DNA of 64,000 nucleotides from Bacteroidota bacterium (GCA_023399295.1 JAEWQF010000070.1:1-64000); one strand, 5' to 3'; positions 44,107 to 54,091 are shown, counted from the first letter of the stretch. Translations and numbers: made by a program. The notes: generated by a model from the letters alone, not told the origin.

Positions 44107-45024
44107 ATGAAACGAATCCTACTTAGTGCGATCCTTGCTGCATCGGCCTTTGTCACCGCCATTGCGCAGACCGGTGACAGAGAGTGGCTCAACTTGAATT
44201 ATGCCGGGGATGAGCAGGAATACCACAACCTTGACATTCATCTTCCCGAACAGGAGCAAGCTACCTTCAAGGCTGTCATAGTGATATACGGCAGTGCGTG
44301 GTTTGGGAACAACATGAAGCATTTCGCGTTCAGTGCTTTGGGTAAGCCACTGTTGGATCAGGGGTTCGCGGTGATCGCCATCAATCACAGGTCAAGCAGC
44401 GATGCACCCTATCCCGCACAGATCAACGATGTGAAGGCTGCCATTCGCTTCATTCGGGCGAATGCAGATCGCTACAGGATCGATCCCTCCTTTATCGGCA
44501 TCACCGGTTTTTCGTCGGGTGGCCACCTGGCCTCACTGGCAGGCACAACCAACGGCGTGAAAGAGTTCAAAATCAATCAAACGTCGGTTGACATTGAAGG
44601 GAAAGTGGGTCAATACACCACCACAAGCAGTGATGTCGATGCGGTGGTTGACTGGTTCGGCCCCATCGATATGGCACGGATGGATGACTGCGTCAGACCC
44701 AAGGGGGGAGACTCACCCGAAGCGGCATTGATCAGGGGCAACCCGGCTGACAACCCGGATCTTGTTGCGCTGCTCAACCCCATCACCTTCATGAACGAAA
44801 CGAACCCCCGCTTTTTGGTGATCCACGGGGATGCCGACAATGTGGTACCGCATTGTCAAAGTGAGCTGTTTGCAAAAGCATTACAGGAAAAAGGATTGTT
44901 GGCTGATTTTATAACCGTTCCAGAAGGTCAGCACGGGCCGGTCACATTCAATGACCAGACCTTTCAAAAAATGACCGGCTTCTTCCTGGAGGAAGCAAAT
45001 AAGATCAATAACCCAACGCAATAA
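44107..45024 (+). CDS. BD-FAE-like alpha/beta hydrolase (feruloyl/acetyl esterase)
   Basis: 305 residues with a signal peptide. The esterase motifs are the oxyanion region IYGSAWFGN, the nucleophile Ser136 in GFSSGGHLASLAG, and the acid and base in VIHGDADNVVP and EGQHGP. This matches the bifunctional feruloyl/acetyl esterases reported from Bacteroidetes xylan clusters. It starts 3 bp after the preceding esterase gene, so both are co-expressed and could strip different ester groups from xylan. Confidence 0.8.
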   Translation: MKRILLSAILAASAFVTAIAQTGDREWLNLNYAGDEQEYHNLDIHLPEQEQATFKAVIVIYGSAWFGNNMKHFAFSALGKPLLDQGFAVIAINHRSSSDAPYPAQINDVKAAIRFIRANADRYRIDPSFIGITGFSSGGHLASLAGTTNGVKEFKINQTSVDIEGKVGQYTTTSSDVDAVVDWFGPIDMARMDDCVRPKGGDSPEAALIRGNPADNPDLVALLNPITFMNETNPRFLVIHGDADNVVPHCQSELFAKALQEKGLLADFITVPEGQHGPVTFNDQTFQKMTGFFLEEANKINNPTQ

Positions 45025-45046
45025 ATTGAGCAAATAAGGCAATACT

Positions 45047-45772
45047 ATGAAACAAAAAAACATCCTTACTTGCATCGCAGTGATGCTATCACTCATGGGC
45101 CTACAGGCACAAACCGGCAGGGCCTGGAATCAGCAGGACGAGGCCGTAGCACGTGACACCGTGCGCAGCTTCGACCAATACTTCGTACCGGCATCATCCA
45201 GTGTGATGAGACCTGACGAAGATGGATTCATCAAACGCTGGCTCCTGCTCGAACCCATCGAGAAACCGGTTCGCAGCAATACACTCTTTACCGATAGCTA
45301 TCTACGGAATGCGTTTGACACACTCTATTTCCACAACCAGTTCACTCTCCTTCCCCGAGATGGCGAAAAGGTGAGGGTAGGCGAAAAAGAGCTCACCTGG
45401 CATGCACTTGACAGTAAAAACTTCAATGTTAAACTGTTCCGTTTCGCATACGGATTGCACAAACCGACTTATGGCGTACTCTTTTGGGCGGTGACCGTGA
45501 TCAACACTCCACAGGAGTTGAAAGATGTGAGGATCTCGGTGGGTTCCAACTCCGCATCGATGTGGTGGCTCAACGGAGAGGAGGTGTCGTTGTTATCCGG
45601 TGACAGGCGCATGGTGATGGACGATGTTGTCTCATCCCGTCTGACACTCAAAAAGGGAAAGAACATCATACGGGGTGCCGTGATCAACGGACCCGGGATG
45701 AGTGATTTCTGCGTTCGCATCCTGGATGAGCAGGGAGCACCGGTCAAAAACATCCAAATCAGTTGCGAGTAA
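45047..45772 (+). CDS. Secreted protein of unknown function in the xylan operon
   Basis: 241 residues with a signal peptide (ILTCIAVMLSLMGLQAQ). No enzyme motif is recognised. The mature part has WLLLEPIEKPVRSNTLFTDS and ends with GVLFWAVTVINTPQELKDVR, SASMWWLNGEEV and GKNIIRGAVINGPGMSDFCV, a pattern like a galactose-binding-type jelly roll seen as an accessory domain in esterases. It may bind xylan or be a detached carbohydrate-binding module. It is 22 bp after the BD-FAE-like gene and 25 bp before a GH43 gene. Confidence 0.65.
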   Translation: MKQKNILTCIAVMLSLMGLQAQTGRAWNQQDEAVARDTVRSFDQYFVPASSSVMRPDEDGFIKRWLLLEPIEKPVRSNTLFTDSYLRNAFDTLYFHNQFTLLPRDGEKVRVGEKELTWHALDSKNFNVKLFRFAYGLHKPTYGVLFWAVTVINTPQELKDVRISVGSNSASMWWLNGEEVSLLSGDRRMVMDDVVSSRLTLKKGKNIIRGAVINGPGMSDFCVRILDEQGAPVKNIQISCE

Positions 45773-45797
45773 CTACCAATAATAACTATCACATTAC

Positions 45798-47249
45798 ATG
45801 CAGATTCAACATACATCAATAGCAAAGATTGCAATGCTGTTCCTATTCATTACAGGAACGGCTTCAGCACAGGTGGGAAAACCTTTTATTCATGATCCTT
45901 CAACCATCATGGAGTGTGAGGGGAAATATTATACTTTCGGCACTGGTGGGGGCGGTTTGATCTCGGCAGATGGCTGGAACTGGCAGGGTGGCGCAGTAAG
46001 ACCGGGAGGTGGTGCGGCACCCGATGCCATTCAAATTGGGGATCGTTTCCTGGTTGTTTATGGTGCCACCGGCGGTGGTCTGGGAGGCGGTCACAATGGC
46101 AGAATACTGACAATGTGGAACAAAACACTCGACCCGGAGTCACCCGATTTCGAATTCTCGGAACCCATCCTGGTGGCACAGTCCGATGGGGTGGAAGACA
46201 ACGATGCCATTGATCCCGGGTTGTTGCTGGATCCCACAACCGGACGTCTCTGGTGCTCCTACGGCACCTATTTCGGATTCATTCGCCTGATTGAGCTCGA
46301 TCCTAAAACAGGTGCACGGGTAGCTGGCAATGAGGCCATCGACATTGCAATCGACTGTGAGGCTACCGATCTGGAGTATCGTGACGGATGGTACTATCTG
46401 CTGGGCACACACGGCACCTGTTGTGATGGATCCAACTCTACCTACAACATCGTTGTGGGTCGTTCCAGGGAGGTCACAGGTCCCTATCTCGACAACATGG
46501 GAAGAGATATGTTGCGAGGTGGCGGAAAGATGGTGCTTGCGGCCAGAGACCGTCTGATTGGTCCCGGACACTTCGGCCGGTTCATATTGGAGGAGGGTGT
46601 GGAGAAGCTCTCCTGTCATTATGAGGCAGACCTGGATCAAAGTGGACGCAGTGTATTGGGCATCCTCCCCCTGCTCTGGAAGAATGGGTGGCCGGTTGCC
46701 GGAGAACGCTTCAAGGAAGGTACGTATGAAATAGAATCCGAACGGAGGGGTTATGCACTGGAGTTGGCTGTTGACTTTGTACGGATGCCGGGGCGGATGC
46801 GCTGGTTCAACCGTGATCAGAATGAGCCGGTAGAACCTGTTGCATCGCAGCAACTTGACGATGTCATTCAAAGCTGGCCAACCGGCAACATCGGAGTGCG
46901 CATCGGAGATTATATGGTTCGTCCCCACCAGCGCTGGACAATCACCGCCGTGCCCGAAGCAGGCGGATACCTGGGGGGTCCCTATTACAAGATAACCATT
47001 GCAGGTACAGAGAGGGCATTGGCTGCCACCCTGGAAGCCGAATTGATTGCGGTACCCTCATTTACCGGTGCACCGGAACAATTGTGGCGCATTGATCAGT
47101 TAACAGATGGCAGCTACCGGATCATGCCCAAGCAAGTTCCCGGTTCCAATGAGCAATTGGCTTTGGTCTCTGCGGGTGACAGCACCCCCACGCTGGCGAG
47201 ATTTGACATGGACAGTGACAACTCAAAATGGAATTTCAGAGATCATTAG
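45798..47249 (+). CDS. GH43 glycoside hydrolase with C-terminal ricin-like domain
   Basis: A 483-residue secreted enzyme. The five-bladed propeller (about 30-310) shows HDPSTIMECEGKYYTFGTG, NDAIDPGLLLD and DCEATDLEYRDGWYYLLGTH followed by GTCCDGSNSTYNIVVGRS, all typical of one GH43 arabinan-active group. The last 130 residues (QRWTITAVPE, QLWRIDQLTDGSYRIMP, KWNF) look like a ricin-type beta-trefoil carbohydrate-binding domain. Probable arabinose-releasing activity on arabinoxylan or arabinan is inferred from context. Confidence 0.8.
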   Translation: MQIQHTSIAKIAMLFLFITGTASAQVGKPFIHDPSTIMECEGKYYTFGTGGGGLISADGWNWQGGAVRPGGGAAPDAIQIGDRFLVVYGATGGGLGGGHNGRILTMWNKTLDPESPDFEFSEPILVAQSDGVEDNDAIDPGLLLDPTTGRLWCSYGTYFGFIRLIELDPKTGARVAGNEAIDIAIDCEATDLEYRDGWYYLLGTHGTCCDGSNSTYNIVVGRSREVTGPYLDNMGRDMLRGGGKMVLAARDRLIGPGHFGRFILEEGVEKLSCHYEADLDQSGRSVLGILPLLWKNGWPVAGERFKEGTYEIESERRGYALELAVDFVRMPGRMRWFNRDQNEPVEPVASQQLDDVIQSWPTGNIGVRIGDYMVRPHQRWTITAVPEAGGYLGGPYYKITIAGTERALAATLEAELIAVPSFTGAPEQLWRIDQLTDGSYRIMPKQVPGSNEQLALVSAGDSTPTLARFDMDSDNSKWNFRDH

Positions 47250-47304
47250 GGGTCATGATGACCTCCACAAGTTGAACAGATGAATCAATAAAACGAATCT
47301 AGGA

Positions 47305-48309
47305 ATGAAGAAAATAACACTGGGTATCTGCATCCTCCTTTCAATGGCCGGATGTGCTCAAAAAGAGAGTCAGACAACTTTTCAAAATCAGGGCAATCCC
47401 CTGATTGGAGACAAATTTACTGCCGATCCGGCACCCATGGTACATGAGGGAACACTTTATCTCTATGTGGGACATGATGAATATTACGAAGGTCAGGATG
47501 AAGCATCCGGCGGCAAGGAGTTCAACATCACCGAATGGCTTTGCTACTCCACAAACGACATGCAGACATGGACGGATCATGGATCCGTGCTGAAACCCAC
47601 CGATTTTGAATGGGGTGTCGGAGAAGCATGGGCTTCACAGGTAATTGAACACCAAGGGAAATATTATTTCTATACCACGGTGCAGGCTGGAGAGCCCTAC
47701 AACAGCAAAGTGATTGGCGTCGCCGTGAGCGACAGTCCCACCGGTCCATTCACCGATGCGATAGGCAAACCACTGATCACCGACGAGATGACTTCCAATG
47801 GGGCACGGGGCTGGTGGAACGACATCGATCCCACCTTCATCATGGATGAGGAGGGTCAGGCCTGGCTCAGCTGGGGTAACGGCACCTGTTTCCTGGCACG
47901 TCTGAAATCAAACCTTGTGGAGCTGGAAGGTGAGATCGAGATCGTTGATCTGCCACGCTATGTGGAGGGTCCCTGGCTTCACAAACGGGAAGAGCGCTAC
48001 TATCTGACCTACGCCTCCATGGGTGAAGGTCGCGAAACCATCTCCTATGCCACAGCCCCCTCCATGGCGGGTCCCTGGACAGCACAGGGTGAACTGACCG
48101 GCATGGCGGAAAACAGTTTCACCATTCATCCGGGGATTGCGGAATTCAACGGGAAATGGTACCTCTTCTACCACAACGCAACCCTCACCCTGGATGGCAT
48201 CGAGGGTGCAATCGGACGGCGCAGTGTCTGTGTGGATGAACTCCATTACAATGCCGACGGAACAATGCAGTTTGTGGTTCAAACAAAGGAAGGAGTAGCT
48301 GCCCGATAG
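47305..48309 (+). CDS. GH43 glycoside hydrolase, lipoprotein
   Basis: 334 residues with a lipobox (LLSMAGC). GH43 residues visible: TADPAPMVHEGTLYLYVGHDE (Asp base), WWNDIDPTFIMDEEGQAWLSWG (second Asp), and the acid Glu in RYVEGPWLHKREERYYLTYA. It is a single-domain enzyme without extra binding domain, of the arabinofuranosidase/beta-xylosidase type. It is the last gene of the plus-strand operon and ends in a hairpin shared with the convergent GH43 gene. Confidence 0.87.
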   Translation: MKKITLGICILLSMAGCAQKESQTTFQNQGNPLIGDKFTADPAPMVHEGTLYLYVGHDEYYEGQDEASGGKEFNITEWLCYSTNDMQTWTDHGSVLKPTDFEWGVGEAWASQVIEHQGKYYFYTTVQAGEPYNSKVIGVAVSDSPTGPFTDAIGKPLITDEMTSNGARGWWNDIDPTFIMDEEGQAWLSWGNGTCFLARLKSNLVELEGEIEIVDLPRYVEGPWLHKREERYYLTYASMGEGRETISYATAPSMAGPWTAQGELTGMAENSFTIHPGIAEFNGKWYLFYHNATLTLDGIEGAIGRRSVCVDELHYNADGTMQFVVQTKEGVAAR

Positions 48310-48334
48310 CGATCCGCATCGATCAGCAACCAGA

Positions 48335-48367
48335 TGGGGAGATACGATCAGGGATTGTATCTCCCCA
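48335..48367. terminator. Bidirectional terminator-like hairpin between convergent GH43 genes
   Basis: TGGGGAGATAC (48335-48345) and GTATCTCCCCA (48357-48367) form a perfect 11-bp stem. The stop codon of the minus-strand GH43 gene (48348-48350) lies in the loop. No long T run flanks either side. Confidence 0.6.
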
Positions 48368-49472
48368 CTATTTTAAGGGTGTCACCTGTCAAATCCACCT
48401 CCAACAAAAGCAGTCTTCGGGGACCGGGATTTTCTCCGAGCGGTTGATGATGCAATGACAACAGATCCTGTCCCTCAAAAGTGGTGAAGAGCATGCCATG
48501 ACCGGCATTCAAACCCACCAATGGGTGATCCATCTGCTCCCACGGTCCATCCAGTCTTCCCGATCGGGAGTAAGCCACCCCCTGGGCATTGCGATTGTCA
48601 CTCCAGCTGGACCACAACATGCCCAATCTGCCGGTACCGGTCCGGAAAAGAAAGGGTCCATCCGTTACATAGCCGCTGAGTGACATCCCGAAGGTTAGCT
48701 CCCCGATCGATTGCATGTCGCGGGTCCAGGGAGCATCACTGCCGGAGAAAAGCGAGGTTGCTTCCCCTTCGGTGTGTGAAAGATCCTCAGCCAGGGCGAT
48801 CCGTTTGATCTCTCCGTTTTCGAGCTGCATCCAATCGTGGTTGAAAACCAGGTAGGGAACACCTTCCTCTTCGTAGAGTGTCCCGTCGAGCGTAGACCAC
48901 GCTTCAGGTAAATAGGGATTATCCGTGACAGGGCGGTAGGGACCACTTACCCGATCCGCTACCAGGATATGTGTCCCACGGCGCAGGAGATCACACCGTT
49001 CGGGCACTTTCTCGACAATGATACCGGTGTTTGTAAAGGTAGTAAAACAATAATATTTGCCGTTGTAATGATGCAGTTCGGGAGCCCATATCATTGGATC
49101 GGATCCCATCCATGAAGTGGTGTCGATTTCGATGTAGCTGTAGGGCCCATTCCAGTTCTGCAGGTCGCGGCTCTTCCACATTGTTCCACCGGAACCGGTA
49201 AGATAATAGGTACGGGTGGCTTCATCTGCCAGGATATTGGGATCGGTGGCTATCAGAGAGTCCAACGGGATGGTACGCAACTCACCCGATCGCAATCCTT
49301 TCAACAGGGTAAAACTTGGTTGTTGATTTTTGTCACGATCCGGGTTGTGACATCCCTGCAAAATGAATAAAAGAGACAACAGATAAATGACCCGGCAACT
49401 TACCAACCGCACAAGCTTCTTGCAGAGACCTGTCTCCCGGCAGGGACCTGCTTTTCGATTTTCCACATACAT
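48348..49472 (-). CDS. GH43-like glycoside hydrolase, lipoprotein
   Basis: 374 residues with a long N-terminal stretch and then a lipoprotein signal (LLFILQGC, near 41). ATG at 49472 is kept because a -7 box lies just upstream. It has a GH43-type propeller: ATDPNILADEATRTYYLTGSG (Asp), SDPMIWAPELHHYNGKYYCF, TLDGTLYEEEGVPYLVFNHD. Where the four other GH43 enzymes here have a Glu before GP or in an equivalent position, this one has YVTDGPFLF. This is probably a subfamily trait rather than a loss, but the acid residue should be checked. It runs opposite to the main operon. Confidence 0.82.
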   Translation of the reverse strand: MYVENRKAGPCRETGLCKKLVRLVSCRVIYLLSLLFILQGCHNPDRDKNQQPSFTLLKGLRSGELRTIPLDSLIATDPNILADEATRTYYLTGSGGTMWKSRDLQNWNGPYSYIEIDTTSWMGSDPMIWAPELHHYNGKYYCFTTFTNTGIIVEKVPERCDLLRRGTHILVADRVSGPYRPVTDNPYLPEAWSTLDGTLYEEEGVPYLVFNHDWMQLENGEIKRIALAEDLSHTEGEATSLFSGSDAPWTRDMQSIGELTFGMSLSGYVTDGPFLFRTGTGRLGMLWSSWSDNRNAQGVAYSRSGRLDGPWEQMDHPLVGLNAGHGMLFTTFEGQDLLSLHHQPLGENPGPRRLLLLEVDLTGDTLKIVGRYNP

Positions 49473-49496
49473 CCTTCAGTCAATTTAAACTAGTTG

Positions 49497-49504
49497 CAAA
49501 CATA
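49497..49504 (-). promoter_or_regulatory. -7 box for the minus-strand GH43 gene
   Basis: The plus-strand bases CAAACATA read TATGTTTG on the minus strand, an exact TAnnTTTG match, giving a leader of about 20 nt to ATG 49472. Confidence 0.5.
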
Positions 49505-49711
49505 CAGCCTATTCCCTGAATTGTGGAGACTAAACTCTCATTTCATGAGGATTAATTCACACGTTTGAAAAATAATAAGAAGAAAAAAAGGGGTGTTTCT
49601 TGATTCACCAATATAGTACCCATCAACGAAAAAAAAATCCTCTTGCTCCTCAATCCTCTTTCCTATGTTTGCAGCCGCAACGCTCCTCCCAACGAGACCA
49701 CAAAAACACCG

Positions 49712-49743
49712 TTTGCATGAATTGAAGAAATGTCATACATTTG
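49712..49743 (+). promoter_or_regulatory. Promoter for the HTCS gene
   Basis: TTTG (49712-49715), a 20-bp spacer, then TACATTTG (49736-49743), both exact matches to the Bacteroidetes consensus. The leader to ATG 49770 is about 20 nt. Confidence 0.7.
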
Positions 49744-49769
49744 CTCCGCATTCCTAACGTAACCAATCA

Positions 49770-52700
49770 ATGAGATACCGGTTCATCTTTTGTTTCTCCC
49801 TGCTGATCAATATGGTCTGGATGCAGTCGCTGCCGGCACAAAGCAATCTCACCGGCTATAACTACACCTACCTCACCCTCAATGAAGGATTGTGTGACAA
49901 TTTCATTCGGGCCATCCACAAGGATTACCAGGGATTTATCTGGATTGGCACCTCCAATGGCCTGGATCGATACGACGGTTATGAGCTGAAACACTATTCT
50001 GCCAACTCCGATCAGCCAAATCGTTTTATTGAAAGCAACTACATATACCATATTGCAGAAGATGCATCACACCATCTCTGGGTAGCATCCGATGCGGGAA
50101 TTATGCGCATCGACCTGCAACAGGAAGAAATCACCTTTCTGAAACAGTATGAAGGGGAGCACAGTGAGATATTGACCACACCTGCCCAGGCCATCTACGT
50201 GGACGAATCACAAAACCTCTGGGTGGGTAAAGGGGATTGCCTTGCCTATCTTATTTTGAACAACGACAGGGATATCGAAGAGATACGGATCATGAAAAGA
50301 GGTGTGGACATCAGAACGTTGGTCAGGCATGAAAACGAGATCTGGGCAGGAGGAAAAAACCAGTTGCTCCGGTTTGGCGGCATCAGTCCCGACAGATTCG
50401 CGCAGATACCGGTATCAACTGTGTCTGATGTGACCAAACACACTGTCAATACCCTTTTCTCTTACGGTGATTATCTTTGGGTTGGAACACAGGAGGGATT
50501 GTACTGCCTGAACACCCAGAGTGGACTTTTTACCCTTTACAAACAGGACCCGAATGATCCGAAGAGCATCTCTTCCAATCATGTAAACGACATTGCAATG
50601 AATAAGTCGGGTGAGATCGTCATCGCCACACGCAATGGAATCAACATCTTTCAACGCAACGAACGATTCATCGTCTTTCGGAAGGGAGAACAGGGTGCAT
50701 CACTCAACGACAACATCGTCAACAAGGTATTTGTAGATGAAGACAATTGCATCTGGTCCGGTGCAGTTTATGGCGGCATCAGCCTGATGACACCCCGGCG
50801 GATCCATTTCACCCATTTCCTCCAGGCTGCAGCCAACGACAGACCACTCATCATCAGTGCGGTACTGGAAGACAAGGAGGGAAACCTGCTGGCCGGCATT
50901 GTGGATGGCGGACTTGCCATTCAATTGAAGGGGGAAAAGTCATTCACTTTTTATCACCATCGCGACAATGATCCCGCTTCGTTGAGTCACAACAATGTCT
51001 CAGACATTGTTCAGGATCTGGAGGGTGATTACTGGATCTCAACAATTGGTGGTGGCATCGACAGACTCCCGAAAGAAAAACTATCGCACCCAAGATTTGA
51101 CCATTTCAACACCGAGAACTCCGGGCTGCTCTCCAACGAGATTCATGACCTTTGCCTGGATCCGGCCAGGAATGCCATCTGGGTATGTAGCAGCCGACAT
51201 ATCCAGACACTGGACCTTGCCAATGGACGGATGAACAGGCTGCAGTTCAATCCCCGATCGGGTCAGATTCCTGACCGGATGAATACTGTTTTTGTCGACT
51301 CACAATCGCGCTTATGGATTGGGGGCAACGGCATCTACATCATCGACCTGAAAGATTACAGAAACGGATATGAGAGCTTCCACTTCACACAGAAACTGGA
51401 TGACCCGGAGAGCAAGATAAAGGAGAAGATCACCTGTATCCTTGAAACAAAAGACCGTGAGATCTACCTGGGCAGTATGGGCAACGGCGTCTATCAGCTC
51501 GATCCGGGCAGTTCAAAGGGTAACTACACCTTCACCAATTATGCCGGCCGTTCCGGCTTGTCGAACAGCAGCATCCTGAATCTACTGGAAGATGAGAGTG
51601 GAAACATCTGGATCAGTACCTCAAAAGGTGTTTTTCTCTTCAATGCTTTTACAAAAAGGGCTATTCTGTTTGATGAAAATGAGGGGTTGCAGGTACAACA
51701 GTTCTACAAACGGTCGGGGTGCAACACTTCCGATCATCAAGTGATATTGGGCACCACCAACGGATTGGTTTCATTCAATCCGCTCGTTCACTTTCCCAAA
51801 AAGAAGGAAAGAGTGGTGACCATAACCAGCATCTATTGTGATGGTGAGGAGATCATTCCCTTTCTGCACCCGAAAAAACTGACCACTTCCATTACGCGGA
51901 GCAAGGAACTGCATCTTTATCACCCCCATACTTCCTTTGAGCTCACCTTCAGCAGTCTGGAATATTCAGGTGAGGATAAGATTTACTATTTCCATCGTAT
52001 TTTGGAGCTCAATGAGCAGATCAATTTGGGACTTGCCAGGAGAAATGCACGATATACCAACCTGAATGCCGGCAAATACACTTTTGAGGTATGGTGCACC
52101 AATCAGGACAATGCCTGGTCCTCCCAACGGACACAACTCACCATCATCGTACACCCTCCCTTTTATCAAACCAGTTGGTTCTATCTGCTCATCGCATTGC
52201 TCTCTCTCTCGATCTTGTTGTATATCCTCTATTGGTACTATGAACGGCAAAAGAAGATCCAGTTGCTGTTGAAAAAGAAAATCGAAGAGCGAACCGCTGC
52301 CCTTTCCAGTTCAATCAGGGAATTGGAACTCACCCAAGAAGAGATCATCGATAAAAACGAACAGTTGCAGCAACAGAACGAAGAGATCAACCATCAGAAG
52401 AACGCGATTTATGAGATGTCGCAACAGATGGAACAATTGAACAAAGAGAAGATATCCTATTTCACCAACGTGGCCCATGAGTTTAAAACACCGCTGACAC
52501 TCATCCTGGGCCCCACCGGACAATTGATCAGGCAGACTGTCAACAGCAAAGAGCAGGAGAACCTGGAGATGATCAACCGGAATGCACGTTATCTCCTCAC
52601 CATGGTCAATCAGTTAATCGATCTGCAGAAGATCGACACTAAAAATCTGACACTGAACCCGACGCCGTTCAACCTGGTTGAACTGCTCGACCAGATTGTT

Positions 52701-53999
52701 TCTGATTTTTCCGGTCTGATGATGAACCGAGCCATTCAAATTGAAAAAAAATACCGACTCAAACAGGCGGAGGTCCTGTCCGACAGAGAGAGTATACACA
52801 AGATATTGTTCAATCTCTTGTCAAATGCGGTTAAGTACACACCTGACAAAGGCAGGATCACACTTCATGCCACCCAGTGTTACGACAGATCCAATGGCAG
52901 GTTACTGCAATACCTCTCCATCACAAACAGTGGCAGCAGGATTGGCAAAGAGGAGACAGAGAAGATATTTGAGCGGTTTTACCGGATACCCGACCAGCAG
53001 AGATATACACAGTTTGGTCAAAGCAGCACAGGCATCGGATTGCACATTGTGAAAGAGATGATCACACTGCTCCAGGGAAACATCACTGTGAAATCATCTG
53101 ACAACTGGGGTGTCTCATTCCGCTTCTATTTCCCGATATCCCTCTCTGATAGCGTAGAGACCATCCCATTGCAGGGAACGGAACAACCCCAGTCGACAGC
53201 CGATGTCATTCCCCCCTTCATCCCAGTCGACCGCGACAAACCAACATTGCTACTGGTTGAAGACAACACGGACATGCGGAACTACATCAAAAAGATCCTT
53301 TCCGATCAATTCAATGTGGCGGAAGCAAACAACGGTGAGGGGGGGTATGAGATCGCCCGGAACATATACCCCGATTTCATCGTATCCGACCTGATGATGC
53401 CCATTTGCGACGGTGCACGCTTGTGCCGGATGATACGCGACAACGTGGAGCTGTGTCACATCCCTTTCCTGTTGCTTACCGCCAACTCCAGTGAACAGGC
53501 TTATGTAGAGAGCTACGAGAATGGAATTGATGGCTTTATCACCAAACCCTTCGAGGAGATCATCCTGAAAGCCCAGATCGATGCGATCATGAAGAACAGG
53601 GATCTGCGTCAGAAGAAATTCATGGAGGAGGAGATGAACCTCTCCGTACTGGAAGTGGGACAGTCTGACAAGCAGTTCATGAAGGATGTGATGGAAGTGA
53701 TCGAGTGCAATTATACCGATTCCAGCTTCGGTGTGAAAGAGTTGATCCTGAAGCTCAACATGAGCTATACCCTTATTTACAAGAAATTTGTCTCGCTGAC
53801 CGGAATCCCACCGGTGCGCTTCCTGCTGCTCTACCGATTGAAAATTGCGAAGATGATCCTCGAGAAGAACAGGCACAACAATGTGATTGTCTCCGAGATT
53901 GCCTATCGTGTCGGGTTCAATGACCCCAAATATTTCACCCGCTGCTTTGTGAAACAATACAACATGACCCCCAGTTCCATCATCAGTCAGGAATCATAG
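49770..53999 (+). CDS. Hybrid two-component system sensor/regulator (HTCS)
   Basis: A single 1409-residue glycan sensor. Order: signal/N-terminal segment; periplasmic two-bladed propeller of Reg_prop repeats (repeated FIWIGTSNGLDRYDG-like units to about residue 690); a Y_Y_Y domain (about 720-790); a membrane helix near 802-822; a histidine kinase with phospho-acceptor His903 (NVAHEFKTPLTLILGP) and a HATPase domain; a receiver domain with phospho-acceptor Asp1207 (IVSDLMMP); and an AraC-type HTH C-terminus (VSEIAYRVGFNDPKYFTRCF). Such proteins sense oligosaccharides in the periplasm and activate the linked PUL, here most likely xylan-derived. It has its own promoter. Confidence 0.96.
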   Translation: MRYRFIFCFSLLINMVWMQSLPAQSNLTGYNYTYLTLNEGLCDNFIRAIHKDYQGFIWIGTSNGLDRYDGYELKHYSANSDQPNRFIESNYIYHIAEDASHHLWVASDAGIMRIDLQQEEITFLKQYEGEHSEILTTPAQAIYVDESQNLWVGKGDCLAYLILNNDRDIEEIRIMKRGVDIRTLVRHENEIWAGGKNQLLRFGGISPDRFAQIPVSTVSDVTKHTVNTLFSYGDYLWVGTQEGLYCLNTQSGLFTLYKQDPNDPKSISSNHVNDIAMNKSGEIVIATRNGINIFQRNERFIVFRKGEQGASLNDNIVNKVFVDEDNCIWSGAVYGGISLMTPRRIHFTHFLQAAANDRPLIISAVLEDKEGNLLAGIVDGGLAIQLKGEKSFTFYHHRDNDPASLSHNNVSDIVQDLEGDYWISTIGGGIDRLPKEKLSHPRFDHFNTENSGLLSNEIHDLCLDPARNAIWVCSSRHIQTLDLANGRMNRLQFNPRSGQIPDRMNTVFVDSQSRLWIGGNGIYIIDLKDYRNGYESFHFTQKLDDPESKIKEKITCILETKDREIYLGSMGNGVYQLDPGSSKGNYTFTNYAGRSGLSNSSILNLLEDESGNIWISTSKGVFLFNAFTKRAILFDENEGLQVQQFYKRSGCNTSDHQVILGTTNGLVSFNPLVHFPKKKERVVTITSIYCDGEEIIPFLHPKKLTTSITRSKELHLYHPHTSFELTFSSLEYSGEDKIYYFHRILELNEQINLGLARRNARYTNLNAGKYTFEVWCTNQDNAWSSQRTQLTIIVHPPFYQTSWFYLLIALLSLSILLYILYWYYERQKKIQLLLKKKIEERTAALSSSIRELELTQEEIIDKNEQLQQQNEEINHQKNAIYEMSQQMEQLNKEKISYFTNVAHEFKTPLTLILGPTGQLIRQTVNSKEQENLEMINRNARYLLTMVNQLIDLQKIDTKNLTLNPTPFNLVELLDQIVSDFSGLMMNRAIQIEKKYRLKQAEVLSDRESIHKILFNLLSNAVKYTPDKGRITLHATQCYDRSNGRLLQYLSITNSGSRIGKEETEKIFERFYRIPDQQRYTQFGQSSTGIGLHIVKEMITLLQGNITVKSSDNWGVSFRFYFPISLSDSVETIPLQGTEQPQSTADVIPPFIPVDRDKPTLLLVEDNTDMRNYIKKILSDQFNVAEANNGEGGYEIARNIYPDFIVSDLMMPICDGARLCRMIRDNVELCHIPFLLLTANSSEQAYVESYENGIDGFITKPFEEIILKAQIDAIMKNRDLRQKKFMEEEMNLSVLEVGQSDKQFMKDVMEVIECNYTDSSFGVKELILKLNMSYTLIYKKFVSLTGIPPVRFLLLYRLKIAKMILEKNRHNNVIVSEIAYRVGFNDPKYFTRCFVKQYNMTPSSIISQES

Positions 54000-54091
54000 G
54001 GGTCATACTTTGGCGTTCAGCATTCAATGTTCGACTGAACAAATGGGAGGGGTGATAATCTCTCTCTGCGGAGGGATCGGTCCGGCTGCTC

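Larger units (their letters stand above)
49473..49769. other. Divergent promoter region between GH43 and HTCS
   Basis: 297 bp without a gene. It carries the minus-strand -7 box for the GH43 gene (49497-49504) and the HTCS promoter (49712-49743). No TGTGyACG operator is present. Confidence 0.6.
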
